Notes under the pieces: model-generated
The model's database searches: none
What the model was told of the DNA's origin: nothing
The model's input: only the letters and a program-made list of their open reading frames with translations
DNA from: Rhizopus sp. PT2906
Lineage: Eukaryota > Mucoromycota > Mucoromycetes > Mucorales > Rhizopodaceae
Reading direction: 5' to 3'
Assembly (NCBI GenBank): GCA_025529335.1
Contig: JAMYHX010000043.1
Location: 1-64,000, forward strand
DNA length: 64,000 nt
In this document: in pieces, positions 1 to 14,300 of the stretch
Numbering within the stretch: the stretch's first letter is position 1
Layout of the letters: the number at the start of each line of letters is the position of its first letter
Translations under genes and position numbers: made by a program

Positions 1-1182
1 CACTGACGCTCAAATGGTTATTGTAACGGCGCCCTAAGATTGGGTTCATATGTGATTGGACACATACGGAAGGATAATATCCCTAGTAGTTCGCTTACAA
101 AGAATATTTATTGCTATAGTTGTGCTGGCACAACAACCTCTACCCACTACTTATGATGCTGCCCAGCAAATCTTTTGAATGTGTACCATTAAGTTAAACA
201 TGTCTTTATAAACTCCCTATCTTGGATTGTTTCTTTTCAAGAAGAAGAAAGAGATAAAAAAGTTCTTTATTTTAATTTTATGTTGTCGGTCTATCAACAA
301 AGAATCATGATCAATCACATGTAGTTATGATACATTCACATTTTATCAAAGACAGTGAACTGGAAAGCCATAGGTTAGATAGAGATTTTGGTAGTGTGAA
401 GTTGTAAAGTGGCGACATAGATAGCGCCCCAAGGAAACGCTCATAGAATTAGCCTATTTTGAGTGTACCAAGTGTTTGCCTTTTTAATGCCTTCATCTTT
501 ATTCATCCAAATAAAAGAAACATAAAGTGTCCCGTTGGACTTTCTGTCCATTACAACTACTACAACCACAACAACAGCAATGCACAAACACCACAGTTCC
601 GTTGTACTTTCTGTTATATTACAAATAAAACAAAAATAACCACAATTACAACAAATACCATATACTATCTTTTGCAAGAAAATAACTTTGATGACCGTTC
701 AAAATCCATTTGTACAGTGGTATTTTTAAATTATGATTATCAAGTACGATGATTGAGTTGAAATGGCCAACCGCATATATCTTGGGTGTTTTCTCTCCGC
801 CTGGGTATGCCGTGGAATTGTTTAAGAAGTGTTGGATATCGGTTTCTCTGTTGATCAAATCGACAGTAATGATATTTCTTGGTTTGACAACTGCTTGACC
901 CAACCTTATCACATATACCAACAACATCAACACCAACTGGTACTTTTTGAAAGAAATTGAAGTTAAAAACTTGATCATGCTCTATCGCTTTCATTTACTT
1001 TATAAATGCTGTAGAAAAAAAGTAATTTCTCTGTTCATATAGTTCTTTTATTACAATCGAAAAGAAAGTGAGTTCGACTCTGTATATACACTCAACGCAT
1101 CATCTAATGTTCAATTGAACGTGTTATTTTTATTATGCCAAAGCATCTTACATATTACAAAACCTTGCCTTATATAGAACTA
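1..1182. other. Region without a confident gene
   Basis: I see no recognisable gene. The longest open frame is on the minus strand (646-978, 110 codons). It has a hydrophobic stretch near its N-terminus, but no family similarity that I recognise and no clear splice structure. Several T- and A-rich stretches occur. The 3' end of the dolichol kinase gene lies at the right edge. Confidence 0.5.
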
Positions 1183-3757
1183 TTAGGTATCAAGTTGTGC
1201 CAAAATAGTGAGAGAATACATATACAATGGTAGTATGATATTGTCATTTTGGTTAGAAAGAGCCTCGATTAATCCTACAAAGATATAAGACAACCACATT
1301 GTATTTTTTTTCCCCTTTTTACCTGTCAACAAAATAACCAATGCATATTTTATACATGAGCTTGGAGTACATATACTAGCTATTGTGCTTGCATTTTCCG
1401 CTTTGAAAAAGGCTGTCATAAAAATAGTCCACAATGCACCGCCCATCACGGTAATTACAAACGCAATTGTTCCTTCAATTGTCTTTTTAGTGTCTAGCCA
1501 GTAATTGCGGCCCATTTTTTTGCCAACTAATGACGCCTATAAACAAAGTTACGAATGGGGTGCATAAACTTTTTTCTCTCTTACTGCTGAATCGCCAAAG
1601 CCAAGCGCTAGTATTCCGGATAAAGAAGCCAAGATGTTGGAACTACCGTTGATTATTGATAAGAGGCATTTCAGAGACAGTAAATACATACCTTCCTACC
1701 CAAACAGGGGAAGCACATCCCAAAAGTAAATAGATATGGCTTAGAATCACAGGACCAAGATCTCGGTTGTCAATGAACTCGGTGAGGAACACATGTATGT
1801 TTTTCCCCCACGGCCACACTGCAAAATATCGTAGATATTCCAAAAAGATGAATAATGCGATTGCAACGCCAAACGCCAATTGGAGAAATTCAGGCTATAG
1901 TTACAATGGTTCATTAAGATGTTTGCATATTTCCACCATCTTACCTCAAATATGACACCAGGCACAAACAAGAGAACGGCCAAAACATGAAACAGTTTTC
2001 TCTTCTTATTCAATGAACTAGTCAATACCTTCTTTTCAGTATTGTAGCCGTTTTGTTGTTCCAACATGGATGTAAAGTCAAGCATAATAGCCCAAATTGT
2101 CACTGTAGTGATAACCATCAGTAACCAATACAGGCACAAAAAGACGCGCGACGGTGACATGTACAAAAAGTCTAGAGTCCTATGGTCATGTCAATAACAC
2201 CTTCTTTCCTTGTTCAACTTGCTTACCATATCAATGGATTTTCACCAATAATCAATTTACAAAAGGGCGCAATCATAAATGTGACGATAAATACCGTCAG
2301 CACATAAAATCCTATGGCTGCCATCAGTTTTTTGTTTCTAAAGGCTGATAGTGGTCTGTCTACGGTTCGCCAATAGGGCTGTTGTGCTATTGTACGTGAT
2401 GCACGAAGTAATGGATAGGTCATGACTCCAATAATGATAATTCCAACAATCACGGCATGAATAAGTACGGAAATAGGTGACGTGCTGCTCTCGTCTTCAT
2501 TCAAATATCCCGGCTTGTTTTCTGGAAAAAACTAAAATCTGTTGATGATTCAAGTATATTATTATTCCATCATACAACTTACGGCAATATAAACGAATTC
2601 AAGTGTGCCATAGAATAAGATGGCTGTAGATTGTGATACGATCGTCATTTCTCCCAAAGTAAAACACTTTTTCAATGTGACAACGCAAATGTACAAAAAC
2701 CATTGAAAGAGGGTAACGGTGAGAACGGTCATCATGATAGATAGTTGTGATAACACGTCTGTTAATGGAAGTATTCGAGTCACCAAAGCTGTGAATAGAG
2801 CAGACACTACGATACTTGATACAAATAACCCTCTTTTACGAATCAATTTCTTTAACGGATGTAAATATTCATTCACAAAAACCAAAATAAGGGTGATTGC
2901 ACTCATGAGTAATAGCAATTCAAGTCTAGCCTGAACATACACTATTCATTCATCAATACAAGTATCTCTTTTTTCTTTCTTTCTTATTTTACCTATATAT
3001 CCTTGATCCGCATTCTTTTTCATCAAATCCATCAATTTGGATGCTGCCACCATTGGCAATAAGAGTATACCACAGACTAGCCCATCATCCGCATTATCTC
3101 TATAGTTATATGAATACATTGCCTCTTCTACTTCTTGCTCTTTGTTTACCTAAACGAACTATTACTCGCACCAAATATTCTATATCTTGCTAATGTAGGA
3201 ACAATTGGCTTTTTGTCATTATCGTATATATCATTATGCTCATCAGCGGATGATTGGTCACTGGTGTCATGGATTGTTTCCTTTGTGGAATTTACAAGAT
3301 AGATACCCATCCAAAGGATAATACCCCATTCGATATAATTCAACCCACATGTGTACAGCTTGTAAAACACCCAAACAAAAGAAACTGCCCATAAGAGGTG
3401 CTCTAGTTTGGCTATCATGGACACTGGGCTCTTTTTGTCCATATTGGATGTCTTTAATGACGTTTCGTCTATTGTCTTCTTGTTAATACGCTTCCTCCGT
3501 AAAACTTCAAAGGCTTGATCTTCTTCAATAGACGATGACGATGCAAATCCTTCATCAGCATCCTGTTGAGAGCTCTTGACCTGGCTGTGGTTTTTGTTGA
3601 TTCGAATATTGATTAAGCCGGGCAATTTTGTAAAAAGAAAGAGAGAGAATGAAAAGAAAAAACAAACTGCAACCATAGTAACAAGAACAAACACATTTTT
3701 AATTTCAGCCTTGTAAAAATCACATGATAAAAATAGGCTTTTGTTTTTCATCGTCAT
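1183..3757 (-). CDS. SEC59: Dolichol kinase (Sec59/DOLK family)
   Basis: Integral ER membrane CTP-dependent kinase that phosphorylates dolichol to dolichyl phosphate, the lipid carrier for N-glycosylation, O-mannosylation and GPI anchors. Exons read on the minus strand: about 3150-3757, 2993-3130, 2583-2941, 2227-2531, 1945-2179, 1692-1894, 1585-1642, 1323-1536 and 1183-1274. The C-terminal half is diagnostic. It has KRKLFHVLAVLLF, then NRDLGPVILSHIYLLLG, then GILALGFGDSAASLVGKK and KKTIEGTIAF, the conserved CTP-binding and kinase segments of Sec59. More than ten hydrophobic segments fit the family. The N-terminal third is hydrophilic with an acidic Ser-rich stretch and is poorly conserved. 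The junction between the first two exons is unresolved: codons just left of 3150 read sensibly in another frame, and I find no convincing donor, so an overlooked intron or a frameshift is possible. The start is the first ATG of the long exon. Confidence 0.88.
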
Positions 3758-3907
3758 CTTTCGATACGCTATTCAGTTCAAAAACTAAAGGACTATTCCG
3801 GGAAACACACGGCAGTGAGGGGAATATAATCAAAAGACAAAGAAAAATATACGCCATGTTAGTATCTTGTCATTTGATATGCAAGAAATGAGGGGTTTAT
3901 TCTATAA

Positions 3908-5329
3908 TTAACATTCTTCTGTGAGTGACTCTATTAAATAATGCTCTTGAAGTGGTCGGATGATGTTTAATAAACTCTCTCCTGACATGATGCTTTCTAA
4001 TTCATATAATGTCAAATTGATTCTATGATCTGTCACACGATTCTATATGAAGAGAATAAGCAAAGAGGGGAGAAATACTTATATAAATGGGCTTGCCTGC
4101 GGATAATTATATGTTCTAATCTTTTCTGATCTATCGCCTGTACCAATCTGTTTATTTCTAGATTCTCTTCTACTCTGCTCTGTCTTTATACGCTCTTGTT
4201 CATATATCTTTGCTCGGAGCACTTTCAGCGCCTTTTGTTTATTCTTATGTTGAGATCGTTCGTCCTGCATGGAAACGACGAGGCCTGTTGGAATATGGGT
4301 AATTCTGACTGCACTATCCGTAGTATTGACATGTTGGCCACCTGCACCCGAAGCTCTATAGACATCGATCTTGAGATCTGAATCACGTATTTGCACTTGA
4401 ACCTATAATGATATAAATAAATAGATATTAAAGCCCATCTTTTCCTTACTTCTGTTGGTTGAGGCATAATGGCTACTGTCACCGTCGAAGTGTGAATTCG
4501 ACCTTGAGATTCTGTAGCAGGCACACGTTGCACTCTAAGTGATTTAACTTGAACATATATATTTTTTTTTTCTTTCTATTTCTTTGTATATACATACCTG
4601 TGTACTCCTGATTCATATTTCAACAATCCAAATACGTTCTTGCCTCCAACATTGACTGTAATATCCTAGAAAGACATGAATATATATATATAATTCATTT
4701 ACAACAAATGAATCATTTACCTTGAACCCTTTACTGCCTGTTTCTTCAGAACAAGCCAATACTTCCCACTTCCATCGTTGTAGTTGAGCAAATCGTTCAT
4801 ACATACGTGCCATATCGGCCGAAAAGATCGATGCCTCATCACCACCTGCTCCCGCTCGAATTTCCAATATGGCACTTGTCTCGTCTGCAGCATCCTTGGG
4901 TGCTAGTTGAATAATGATGTCCTTTTCGAGTGCCTTTATCTGATCTGTCATCTCTTCATACTCTTCTTTGGCCAATTCTTGCATCTCTTCATCACCCGTT
5001 GATAAAATAGTACCGAGTTCTTGTAGATCTTTTATTGTTTTTTGCCATCGATCAAACAATTCCTTTGTCTCGGTCAGTGACGCAAGCTCTTTTGATGCAT
5101 TTGCAAGCTCTACAGAGTCAATTTCGTTGCTGTTGTTTAACTGAGAAATGATGGTATCATGTCTTTGGGATAATCGTAGTAGTTTGTTTTCAAGTGTTGG
5201 CGTGATCTTCGAATTCGGTGCAACTAGTAAGTGTGTATATTAGCTTCTTTTCTATTTTCCTAGTAATCTCCTACAGCAACAACCTTTTGTTGAATATCGA
5301 GCTACAAATTGAAAAGACTTTCTAAACAT
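3908..5329 (-). CDS. MRF1: Mitochondrial peptide chain release factor 1
   Basis: Class I release factor that reads UAA/UAG on mitochondrial ribosomes and triggers hydrolysis of peptidyl-tRNA. The first exon begins at 5329 with MFRKSFQFVARYSTK, an Arg/Ser-rich amphipathic start with no acidic residues, fitting a mitochondrial presequence. The exon around 4720-5225 carries the RF1 coiled N-domain and the ILEIRAGAGGDEASIF core motif. Later exons give VQRVPATESQGRIHTSTVTVA and then RASGAGGQHVNTTDSAVRITH, with the catalytic GGQ that enters the peptidyl transferase centre. The last exon (to 3908) has NRVTDHRINLTLYELE, the usual RF1 end. About six exons with short introns. It is transcribed divergently from DCP2, with about 105 bp between the two start codons. 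Confidence 0.93.
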
Positions 5330-8300
5330 TAAAGAAAAAGAGAAAGGGGGGTGACATCAAAGTCACACAGTAATTTTAATGCTCTTTTTTCTTTCTCTCT
5401 TTTCTCTCTTTCTCTCTCTTTTTTGCAATAAACAATGCATTCAACTACAGTTTTTGCTAATGCAACATTTGAAGAAATTCTAGACGACCTTTCAAGGTAA
5501 GTAAATGTATACTTTAGCCTTATATCTGACTCCCTCCCTTTTGTATAGTCGTTTTATCATTAACGTACCAGAAGCGGAGCTTGCTTCAGTGGAACGTATC
5601 TGTTTCCAAGTAGAACAAGCTCACTGGTTCTATGAAGACTTTATACGCGAAATTAAGCCAGATCTACCTTCATTTCAACTAAAGACGTTTTCTGCAAGAA
5701 ATATCCTTTTTATTATACACATAGAAAAAAAAAACCATTGTAACCTTTTATATCCTTAACTCTCTTTAATTACTTTTCAAGCACTGTCCTCTACTTCATC
5801 AATGGGCTCATGAACATGAACGTGCCTACGCAGACTTTATGCAATACCGATTTCGTATTCCTGTTTGTGGAGCCATCATTCTCAATACGAATCTAGACAA
5901 GTGTGTTCTCGTGAAAGGATGGAGTTCAAAATCAGGTTGGGGATTTCCAAAGGGAAAAATCAACCAAGATGAAGATTATGACTGTTGCGCTATTCGAGAG
6001 GTTTGTATCCTATTTTATATATTTACCCCGTTCTAATGTATGCATCAGGTGCTCGAAGAGACTGGATTCGATATTGGTCCCTTGTTGAAAAAGTCAGATT
6101 ATATTGAACTAACAATGAGAGAACAGAGAATCAGGCTATATATCATTCAAGGTGTACCCGAAGATACCCAGTTTACTCCACGTACAAGAAAGGAGATTAG
6201 TGTAAGACTGTCCCCCCCCTATTGAATATACACTTGAGCTCATGCACAATTAGCAAATATCTTGGATCAAACTAGACGATTTACCTACTTATAAAGCAGA
6301 ACCTCGTCACGGAAATGGAGCATCCAACTATGTGAAAGCAGGCCCATATCGATTTTATATGGTTGTACCTTTTGTCAGGTATATATTTATACAATCATCT
6401 CAAATGGTTTATCAACGTGTTTATATAGTAAATTGAAACATTTTGTAAATCAACGTAAAAAGACACTTCGCAAAGCAAACGATAAGAACAAATCAGCTTC
6501 TCCACGAAAATCAATTCAGCCCTCCAATCTATCATCACCCAAATCAAATGACTCATCAGATGCATTGAAGTCGCTTCTCGGTGTAGATAGTATAAAGTTC
6601 CCTACAGCATCGCCTGCAGTCTCACAACCTCATCCTAACCATCCACCTCCATTGACAGGCACCAATTTGTTACAGGAAATATTTTCGTCTCATGAGTCAA
6701 CAGAAGAACAAACAAACGAGATGGGAGCACACAGAGCTTCTATTGTTGAACAATTATTGAAAGGAAATTTGCCGATTCAACAACAACCCACGCCATCCAC
6801 AAGCGAGACGGTGCGTAGAAACTCATTGTTGAATGTGTTACAGGGTAGTAGAAACAATGAATCCGTCAAGTTGGATCCGATACAGGCACTCTTTCAAGGA
6901 AATGTTCAAAAAGTTTCTGATACAACTTCAATGTATTCACATAACAATTAAATGATAATAATAAATCTACAAGTCTTTAGCTGGAGAACCATTGTTCCCA
7001 CTTTGCCTTGGCTGCTTCTTTAAATCTGACCATGATACTGTCTATATCATCAAGAGCAGGTCGAATGTCAAGATGAAAGACAGGTACACCAGGTACATCT
7101 TCAGGCGCTTCGTAATAATCAATCACATACCTTCTTGTCTGTCCGCAGCGACTGACATACCAGTCATGTCTATCAAATGGTTTGGGTGCACTATATTCAT
7201 ACATGTCAGCATCATATATTTGTATTCCTGATATAAACAAACCCCAAAAGTGAGTGCCACCTAGCCTTGGGTGTCAGTTCTTTAGGTCGACCCTGGAACT
7301 TTGACAAGTATGGATCTTCTGCACAATCACTATAAAAGAAATTAGTTTTTTTTTCCTTCTATTTTCATCTAAATAGAAACATACCACTTGTATTTCTTTT
7401 CCCACTTCAAAACCTCTTGCCATGCTTCCTCGTTTAAAAAGTTATGAATATCTACCATCGTCTCAATCTCATCCTCAGGGGTCTCCCAGCCCTTTCGACG
7501 AAGAGCGTTATAAAACTGTTGAGGACTGGGGTACTCCCACTTGACCTCACTGTCTTTGGATTTCGGAATGGATGAGATCACTCGTTCGGTAGGGAGATCG
7601 ATTGTTTGATCAGGTTGTTTGGTCTGTGTAAGCTGAGGCATCATGTTGTTTTGATTTACTTCAGCAGAATTATGCATGGGACAACCAGAGGGTATTTGTG
7701 AGGGTTGAGGCGTTGGTTTCTGTGGCTTTTCCTTTTGATGATTAACTGGACAGCCATTTTCTGGCTTCTTTTGTTCTTGATGCATGGGACAACCTTCGGG
7801 TACTGACATGTTTAAGATAAAAAAAAAAAAAAAAAAACTAAAAACTAAAAAGCCACATTGACACCCAGCTGTTCTGCATTTTAAATAGCGCTCTTAACTT
7901 GTTTACACTTTGAATTCAGACGATGTTGGTTTTTTTGGTCCACACTTTTTCTTTTACCTGTAATAATCTAAATTCCTTTTTCAAGGAAAACCGTGTTTAA
8001 TACGGCGATTTGTGAATTAAATATGGAGCTAACCTCTCAAATAAGCTTTAGGACTACGCAAGCCTTTCTACTGATAGCAGTAGTCTTTAACAATTATTTT
8101 AAGACTTTTAAGATACATTGACTAGCAAATACTATTTAGAAAAAAATACAATTTTTATATCCATCACTAACCATGAAGATGTTTTGAAGACGATAATACA
8201 AAAAAAAAAAATAAAAGACGTGATTCAAAATGTTCCACCATACTATTATGATAACTAGTAGCCAGCTCTGTACATGCCTCCGCCAAGCATTGCGAAGTTC

Positions 8301-11300
8301 CTCCTGCGATTTGTTGATGGTATACGATAGAACTATATTGAGATTGGAATACGTTCCAGGCTGCCATCATGTTTGGTGGCATATCTATGCTGGCTGTAAC
8401 TCTCTTTGCATTAACCAATTGACAGACAGAATACCAAAATTGTTGTCGAAAAATACAATGTAGAATATCATTACCAAACTCTTGTTGAGAGCGAAGCGTA
8501 ATGTAATAATTTACAAATATTTGTGCACGGAATACTATATTTCTTACATCTCTGCAAGCAGAGATGATGATGGGCTTCAGGGTGCTTACATATTGATCTG
8601 CTACACATTTATCCATAGGAAGCTTTCTTGTAAATGGCTGGTATTTCTGGCCAAGGTTCTTGTTAAATACTTCTTGTTTGCTAGAGATATGGTACTTGCA
8701 ACTGGCAGATCTTGTTGATTTGTGTCCCTTTTCATGACACCTTTTGCATGTATCCTCGTTATCAGTAGTAGCGGCTTTTCTTTTTTATCTCGTTTGATAT
8801 TGTCGCTTTGTTTTCTTTTTTTACCTGATGTTCCAACTTTGTGGTCAAAGAACGTTAGTAAGCAAGACTTAAAAGACCATGTAATATGAGGATTTACCAT
8901 CATTAGCACTAGCTTGCTTGTAAAGTTTACATTTGAAATAATTCTTGGAAAAATGACAAACTTCCTCACAGTCTTTGCAAACACTTGTAGATGCAGAGCT
9001 TTCACCTTATTTAAAAAATGCGTTAAATAAAAATGTATCACAGTACCCTTTGATTGTGTTTGCAGGAAATATATATTTATCTTCGCCTGATGCCGCAACT
9101 ATGGCCCTTTTTTCTTTCACAGAACGAATTTTGTTTAGTACTATTGCTTTGTACATTGTATTTCTTTTTTTATATTATGGGAAAAAGAAAGAGGAAAAAA
9201 CTAGTTCTGTTATGATGACTGATCTATAATTAGGGTTCAGCTGACATATAGTATTTGCTTGAATAAGTATTCTAGTTATCATTAGGTCCTATATAAAATA
9301 GTTTGGAAATTCGAAAAAAAAAAAACTTGATAACTACCATGGTTTGCGGAATCCATAATGAGATGATTGTACATTATTTTTATACACGATGAGGTATATA
9401 TTTATTGATATGTGGTTTCTTAACAATAAAAATTAGATCGTTGGTTTGATCTTGACTTCAGGTGATGAATCTATCTATGTAAAGTAGACTTTTGGATGAA
9501 ATGAGTCTCCTTTAAATCCTTTATTAAAAATGAGAAAAGATTCATTCGTTTATATTAAAGAGGCTGTGTTAAATTGCCATTAAAATAAAACGTTTCTCTA
9601 ACTCAAGTGATGGTTTTCCCAACTTTAAAATAAGTTGTCAGAACATAAACTGCTTTACATTATCCGAAAATTAACTTTGATTTGCCCAAAAAAGATCTAA
9701 CATCGTCTGCGTTTAAAGTGTAAAACCGTTATTTTATTAAATCAATCACAGCATTTACCTTTACTTTTTTATGCAGTGTTACCTTTCCTTTTATTTATCG
9801 CCATGTACGAAGACAGATAGAGGTCCAGGCAGGCAAGCGGAGAGACAGACAGAAAGACACACAGACAGCCAAACAAACAGGCAAACAGAGAGAGACAGAC
9901 AGACAGCCAAGCAAACAGGTAAACAGGCAGTCAGGAAATAAGAGAGAGGGAGAAGCAAGCAAGAAGAGACAGAGAGAGCCATCTCCAAAAATTATCTACT
10001 TGTAGATATTTTTTGAAGATATCTTTCTTTCTGCCTGCCTAGCTGTTTCTCTACCTGGTTGTCTGTTTCTCTCTTTTCGTACTGCTTCTTCTAGCGCAGT
10101 CGCTTCTTGTCCTCAGAAGCAAAAAACGTGAAGAAGATGCAAAAGATACAAGCATGAACCTCTCTTCCTCTAGGCCAATCAAGAGACACAAGACCCAAAA
10201 TGATCATGTTTCTATCTACAAGGAACCCGCTGCCTGTTCCAGGCAAATTAACACGATTTTTGGTACTTTGTCGTATACCAATAAGACGATTTATACCTGG
10301 CTACTCTTACTCACAACCATTGTCCCATAGGTACCTACTGTTTGCATTGGGCACACTCAAAGAATCACCATTGATTCACAGCATCTATAATCAATAGATA
10401 CCATTTATTTTTCAATTTCTTTTTCACTCTGTCAATAAAACACTCCTTCTATTTTCTAATTCTCCAAGTTGTAAAACTAATTTTTATTCATACATCAACA
10501 AGACAAAAAAAAAGAGAGAGCAGCCAATCCGACAACATTCGTTCTAATTCAATCATTCTTTCGATTCAATTGATGAATCCTCTTTAACAAAGATCGACCC
10601 GACTTGAATGTATCATAATCACGCACCACTCTTGACTGTGGCCCCATGGCTGGATCAAAAATAAATTTCCAATGAACCAGAAGCCAAGAGGTATGATAAG
10701 CCAATGCATCATAATATTCTGTAGCCAAAGCACGCACATAGGGCAGACGTGACCAAGGAATCTAACAAACACCTATTCAATACCTTTTTGCTTTTGTGTG
10801 TGTGTGTGTGTGTGTTTTTTTACCATTTGAAAATCATGATGCTCGTTATGATATCCAATGTTCATAAAGGGTATATTCAGCACACCATAGTACGAATATG
10901 TCTCTTGCCCATCATCAAACGCGTAATGTTCCTGTATGAAATGGGCAGCTCCTGGATGCAGCGAGTACCCACACCACAACGATAGAAAGAGGTAAAGCAG
11001 TCCTCGCCAGGTAGCGATACGTTGAATGAGCACGTTGGCCAGCACGGTGACAGCCAGATTGATCCATTCCCATCGTTTTGGCGTGTGCCCCCATCGTTGT
11101 TGCAAGATGGCGCCTCGAGCGACATACATGACGGGGTAAATCAAGATCCATGCACACTTTCTCCATGCGCTGCCTCGGATCCACTTCTTTTCCCACTCCA
11201 GTGGCAAGTCCGGGTCTCGTCCTTCGACGCCTTGCCATGTGTGATGCTCAATATGGTACCGACGGAAGGACTGTGAGATGGGCACAGGTAGCGCCAGGTT

Positions 11301-14300
11301 GGTGTAGAGGCCTATGATGCGGTCTAGCGTCTTGTCGCCCGTAATCAGGTTATGACAGGCTTCATGAATAATCACACCCACGATACCGGTCATTGTGCCG
11401 CCAATAAAGTACGCAACAAGGAGCATCGTCCAATGGCTTGAGTTGTAGTGGCCAAAGTAATAGGCAAGGCCGAGTTGAACCAGGTTGATTACCGTTGCTG
11501 CATAAAATGTGCTAAAGTCTGAGCCATAAAGCTGTCTTATTTCAGGATATTTGGCAAGTAACGCATGCTTTCGTTTGAGGTGTGGCTCGTCCATATCATC
11601 CTTTGCAAAGTCCTGGCTGGATCTCTTCCAATGACCAAGATAGAGAGGGTGGCGGTAATCAGGATGTGCTGAGTTTCTGTACCTTTGCTTAAAGGAACCA
11701 TCAAACCGGATTGGCGGCATCGTTCTTGAAAAGAAAGAAAGAAAAAGAGACTCACATTTAAATGTCAAATAAAAAGTATAAAAATCAATAAAATCAGGAG
11801 ATTATCTTTATTGTTTCTCAATAAATTTTTTGATAGTTTAATGGATAAGCTATTCAAGCTATATTAGTATCTTGTTATTTTCTTATGTCATCAAGTTTTT
11901 ACCATTGCCTTTACTTTCTCCACTTGGATATACATGCTTTGATTTCGAACATGCTCTTGGCTTTGGTAGACTCGAGATCGGCCTAAAGGTAAATTTGCCT
12001 CCGCCTTCAGTCAGTGGCACATTGGCTCGAACGGACGGCTTGCCTATGGATGGTGGAGGTGGTGGAAGTGGTGATCGTGGAACATTAGGTGAGTTGGATG
12101 TCGATGAGGCTCTAGGTCTACCTGGTGGCAGAGCAGGCGGTACGGCTAAATTGCTTCGTACGACTTGAGGACTTGCAGGAGGCGAAGGTGCTGAAGTACG
12201 TGGCGGTGGCGGAGGTGGAATCGGTCTCTGTGGTGAACTATTTGATCGTGTACGTCCTGTTGTCACTGACGGGACAAGTGAAGCTTGGATCTTGGGCGAA
12301 ACACCAGACGCTACTGAAGGTGGTGCAGGAGGAGGAGGAGGCGGTGGTGGTGATGAAGCTGTGTTGGAAGAAGGTGTGGGTAATGCTCGGCCAGGAATAG
12401 GAGGCGCTTTAAAGTTTCTTGGCAATGTGTTGTGAATGGCTGATCTATTGATAGCAGGTGGTGGTGGTGGTGACGACGAGCCTCGGCCTGTCTCAACTGC
12501 AGCACCTCTAGTCTTTCGAAGTGTAGGCATGCCATTAGCAAAGAGTCCACCTAATTGAGGACCACTGGGTGCTGCTGGTGGGGCTGCTGGTGGTGCTGAT
12601 GCAGGTGTTGATGGTAAAGATGCCATACCAGGAATAGGTGGCCTTGCCATTCCTCCTCCTCCTCCAGTGGGAGCAGTTGGTTTGGATGCTATGAGGCTAG
12701 TTAGTCTTTTTGTTTTTGTTGTTGTAACATTACACACTTACGAGCGATTACAGGAGCTGATCTATCATTTGTCACTGTCTTTTTAAGCTTTTTGCCTTTT
12801 TGAATTTGAGACAAAAGTGCACTGTCCATAATGTACAAATAAAAATAAGAAAAAAAAAAGATGTGCTTATTTTAACCAAGTTTGGCTGATGATGTCGTGT
12901 GTAGGTGTGCATCCATTGAGGTAGTGACTGCTGTTTTGCAGGCAGCTTATCTCCCATTATCGTCTACAAAACTTTTGGCTTGTGTGTATCTAGTTTCATG
13001 GTCTAAACAACAGCTTTGTGACCATCTTGTTCTAATCGTTACTAATTTAGAATAAAAACCTGTTCAAACAGGGCATAGATGGGATCATTTTCTTTTTCTA
13101 TATGCTTGTTTGCCTTTACAAGCAATGCATTAAATGTAAAACATTAATACTCCGTTCAAATAAGGGAAAAACGGCACAGGTAAAACAGGAAAGCATATTT
13201 GACACTCCCTTTCTTTCTTTTTTCTTTTTCTTTTCATCAATGACTTTACCAACAGAACATTTCAAGGTTTTTATATAAGCAAAAATAAAGCAATGATTGT
13301 TATTTACCTTTTTTAAAAAAAAGACTCTCCACTTTGCTTGGTTTGTGGGTCATGGACTTATTGTCCTATCATGTCTTATTTCCATTCTACTCTACCCATT
13401 CTCTGTATTTTATCGATTTGCCTACATCTGTGTGATATCAACCTATAGCATCGTCTTGTACAATTCATACAAGGTAAAATAACAGATATATACGCGAAAG
13501 GAATAAAACTGAAACCATATGACTCAATATAGCCATTTCAGCAAGGATTACCGATCAAACGCATGTTGCTTGACGAAAACACACAATACTTTATCATCTC
13601 TGTCTATTTCTTATTCACCAAGAAAAGACTCGGTAAGGATGCAGCATTTCCACATGATGTGTGTGTGTGTGTTTTGACATTTTATTAGCCACACTGCCAC
13701 CATTTATCGTCTACTCTTTTTTCCATATTCTCGAATATGCTGAGACTGAACTAATACCGACACTCTTTCCGGACCGAAATCAGCTCCAAACAAGGATCAA
13801 TGAGTTCCGAACGAAATATTACGAACAAGCCATGGACTTGACATCTCGATATGAAGTATGCGGCATCATGGGTCTCCTCCTGCTCGGATTCTTTGTGTAA
13901 GTTACTGACTAATGCATGCCTCCGTGTAACCTTTTATTCTTTAGACTCCGTACCTCTCTCACCTGTTTACTCCTCTATGCTCATTTCTTACGCATGCGAT
14001 ACTTTATGTCGACCTACACCCGAAATTATATCGATGGTATCTTTGATCACGTCGATCGTTTGTTGACAACGCATCCCAAGGTTCCACCCACCGTCGTCAA
14101 GACATATGCAAAAGTGAAAGAAGCTTGGATGAGTGACTCGATTGAAAAGAAGAAATTATAGGGTTTATTATTTAAATAAAGATAGTATTAGTGAACACAT
14201 ACAGGTGATGCGTGAAAGGCAGGGTTCGATAAGTGCTTACAAGTGTGCCAGGTAGTGGGCTCTTTTAATACATCCATCACTTGAGGCTTTTCTTCTATTC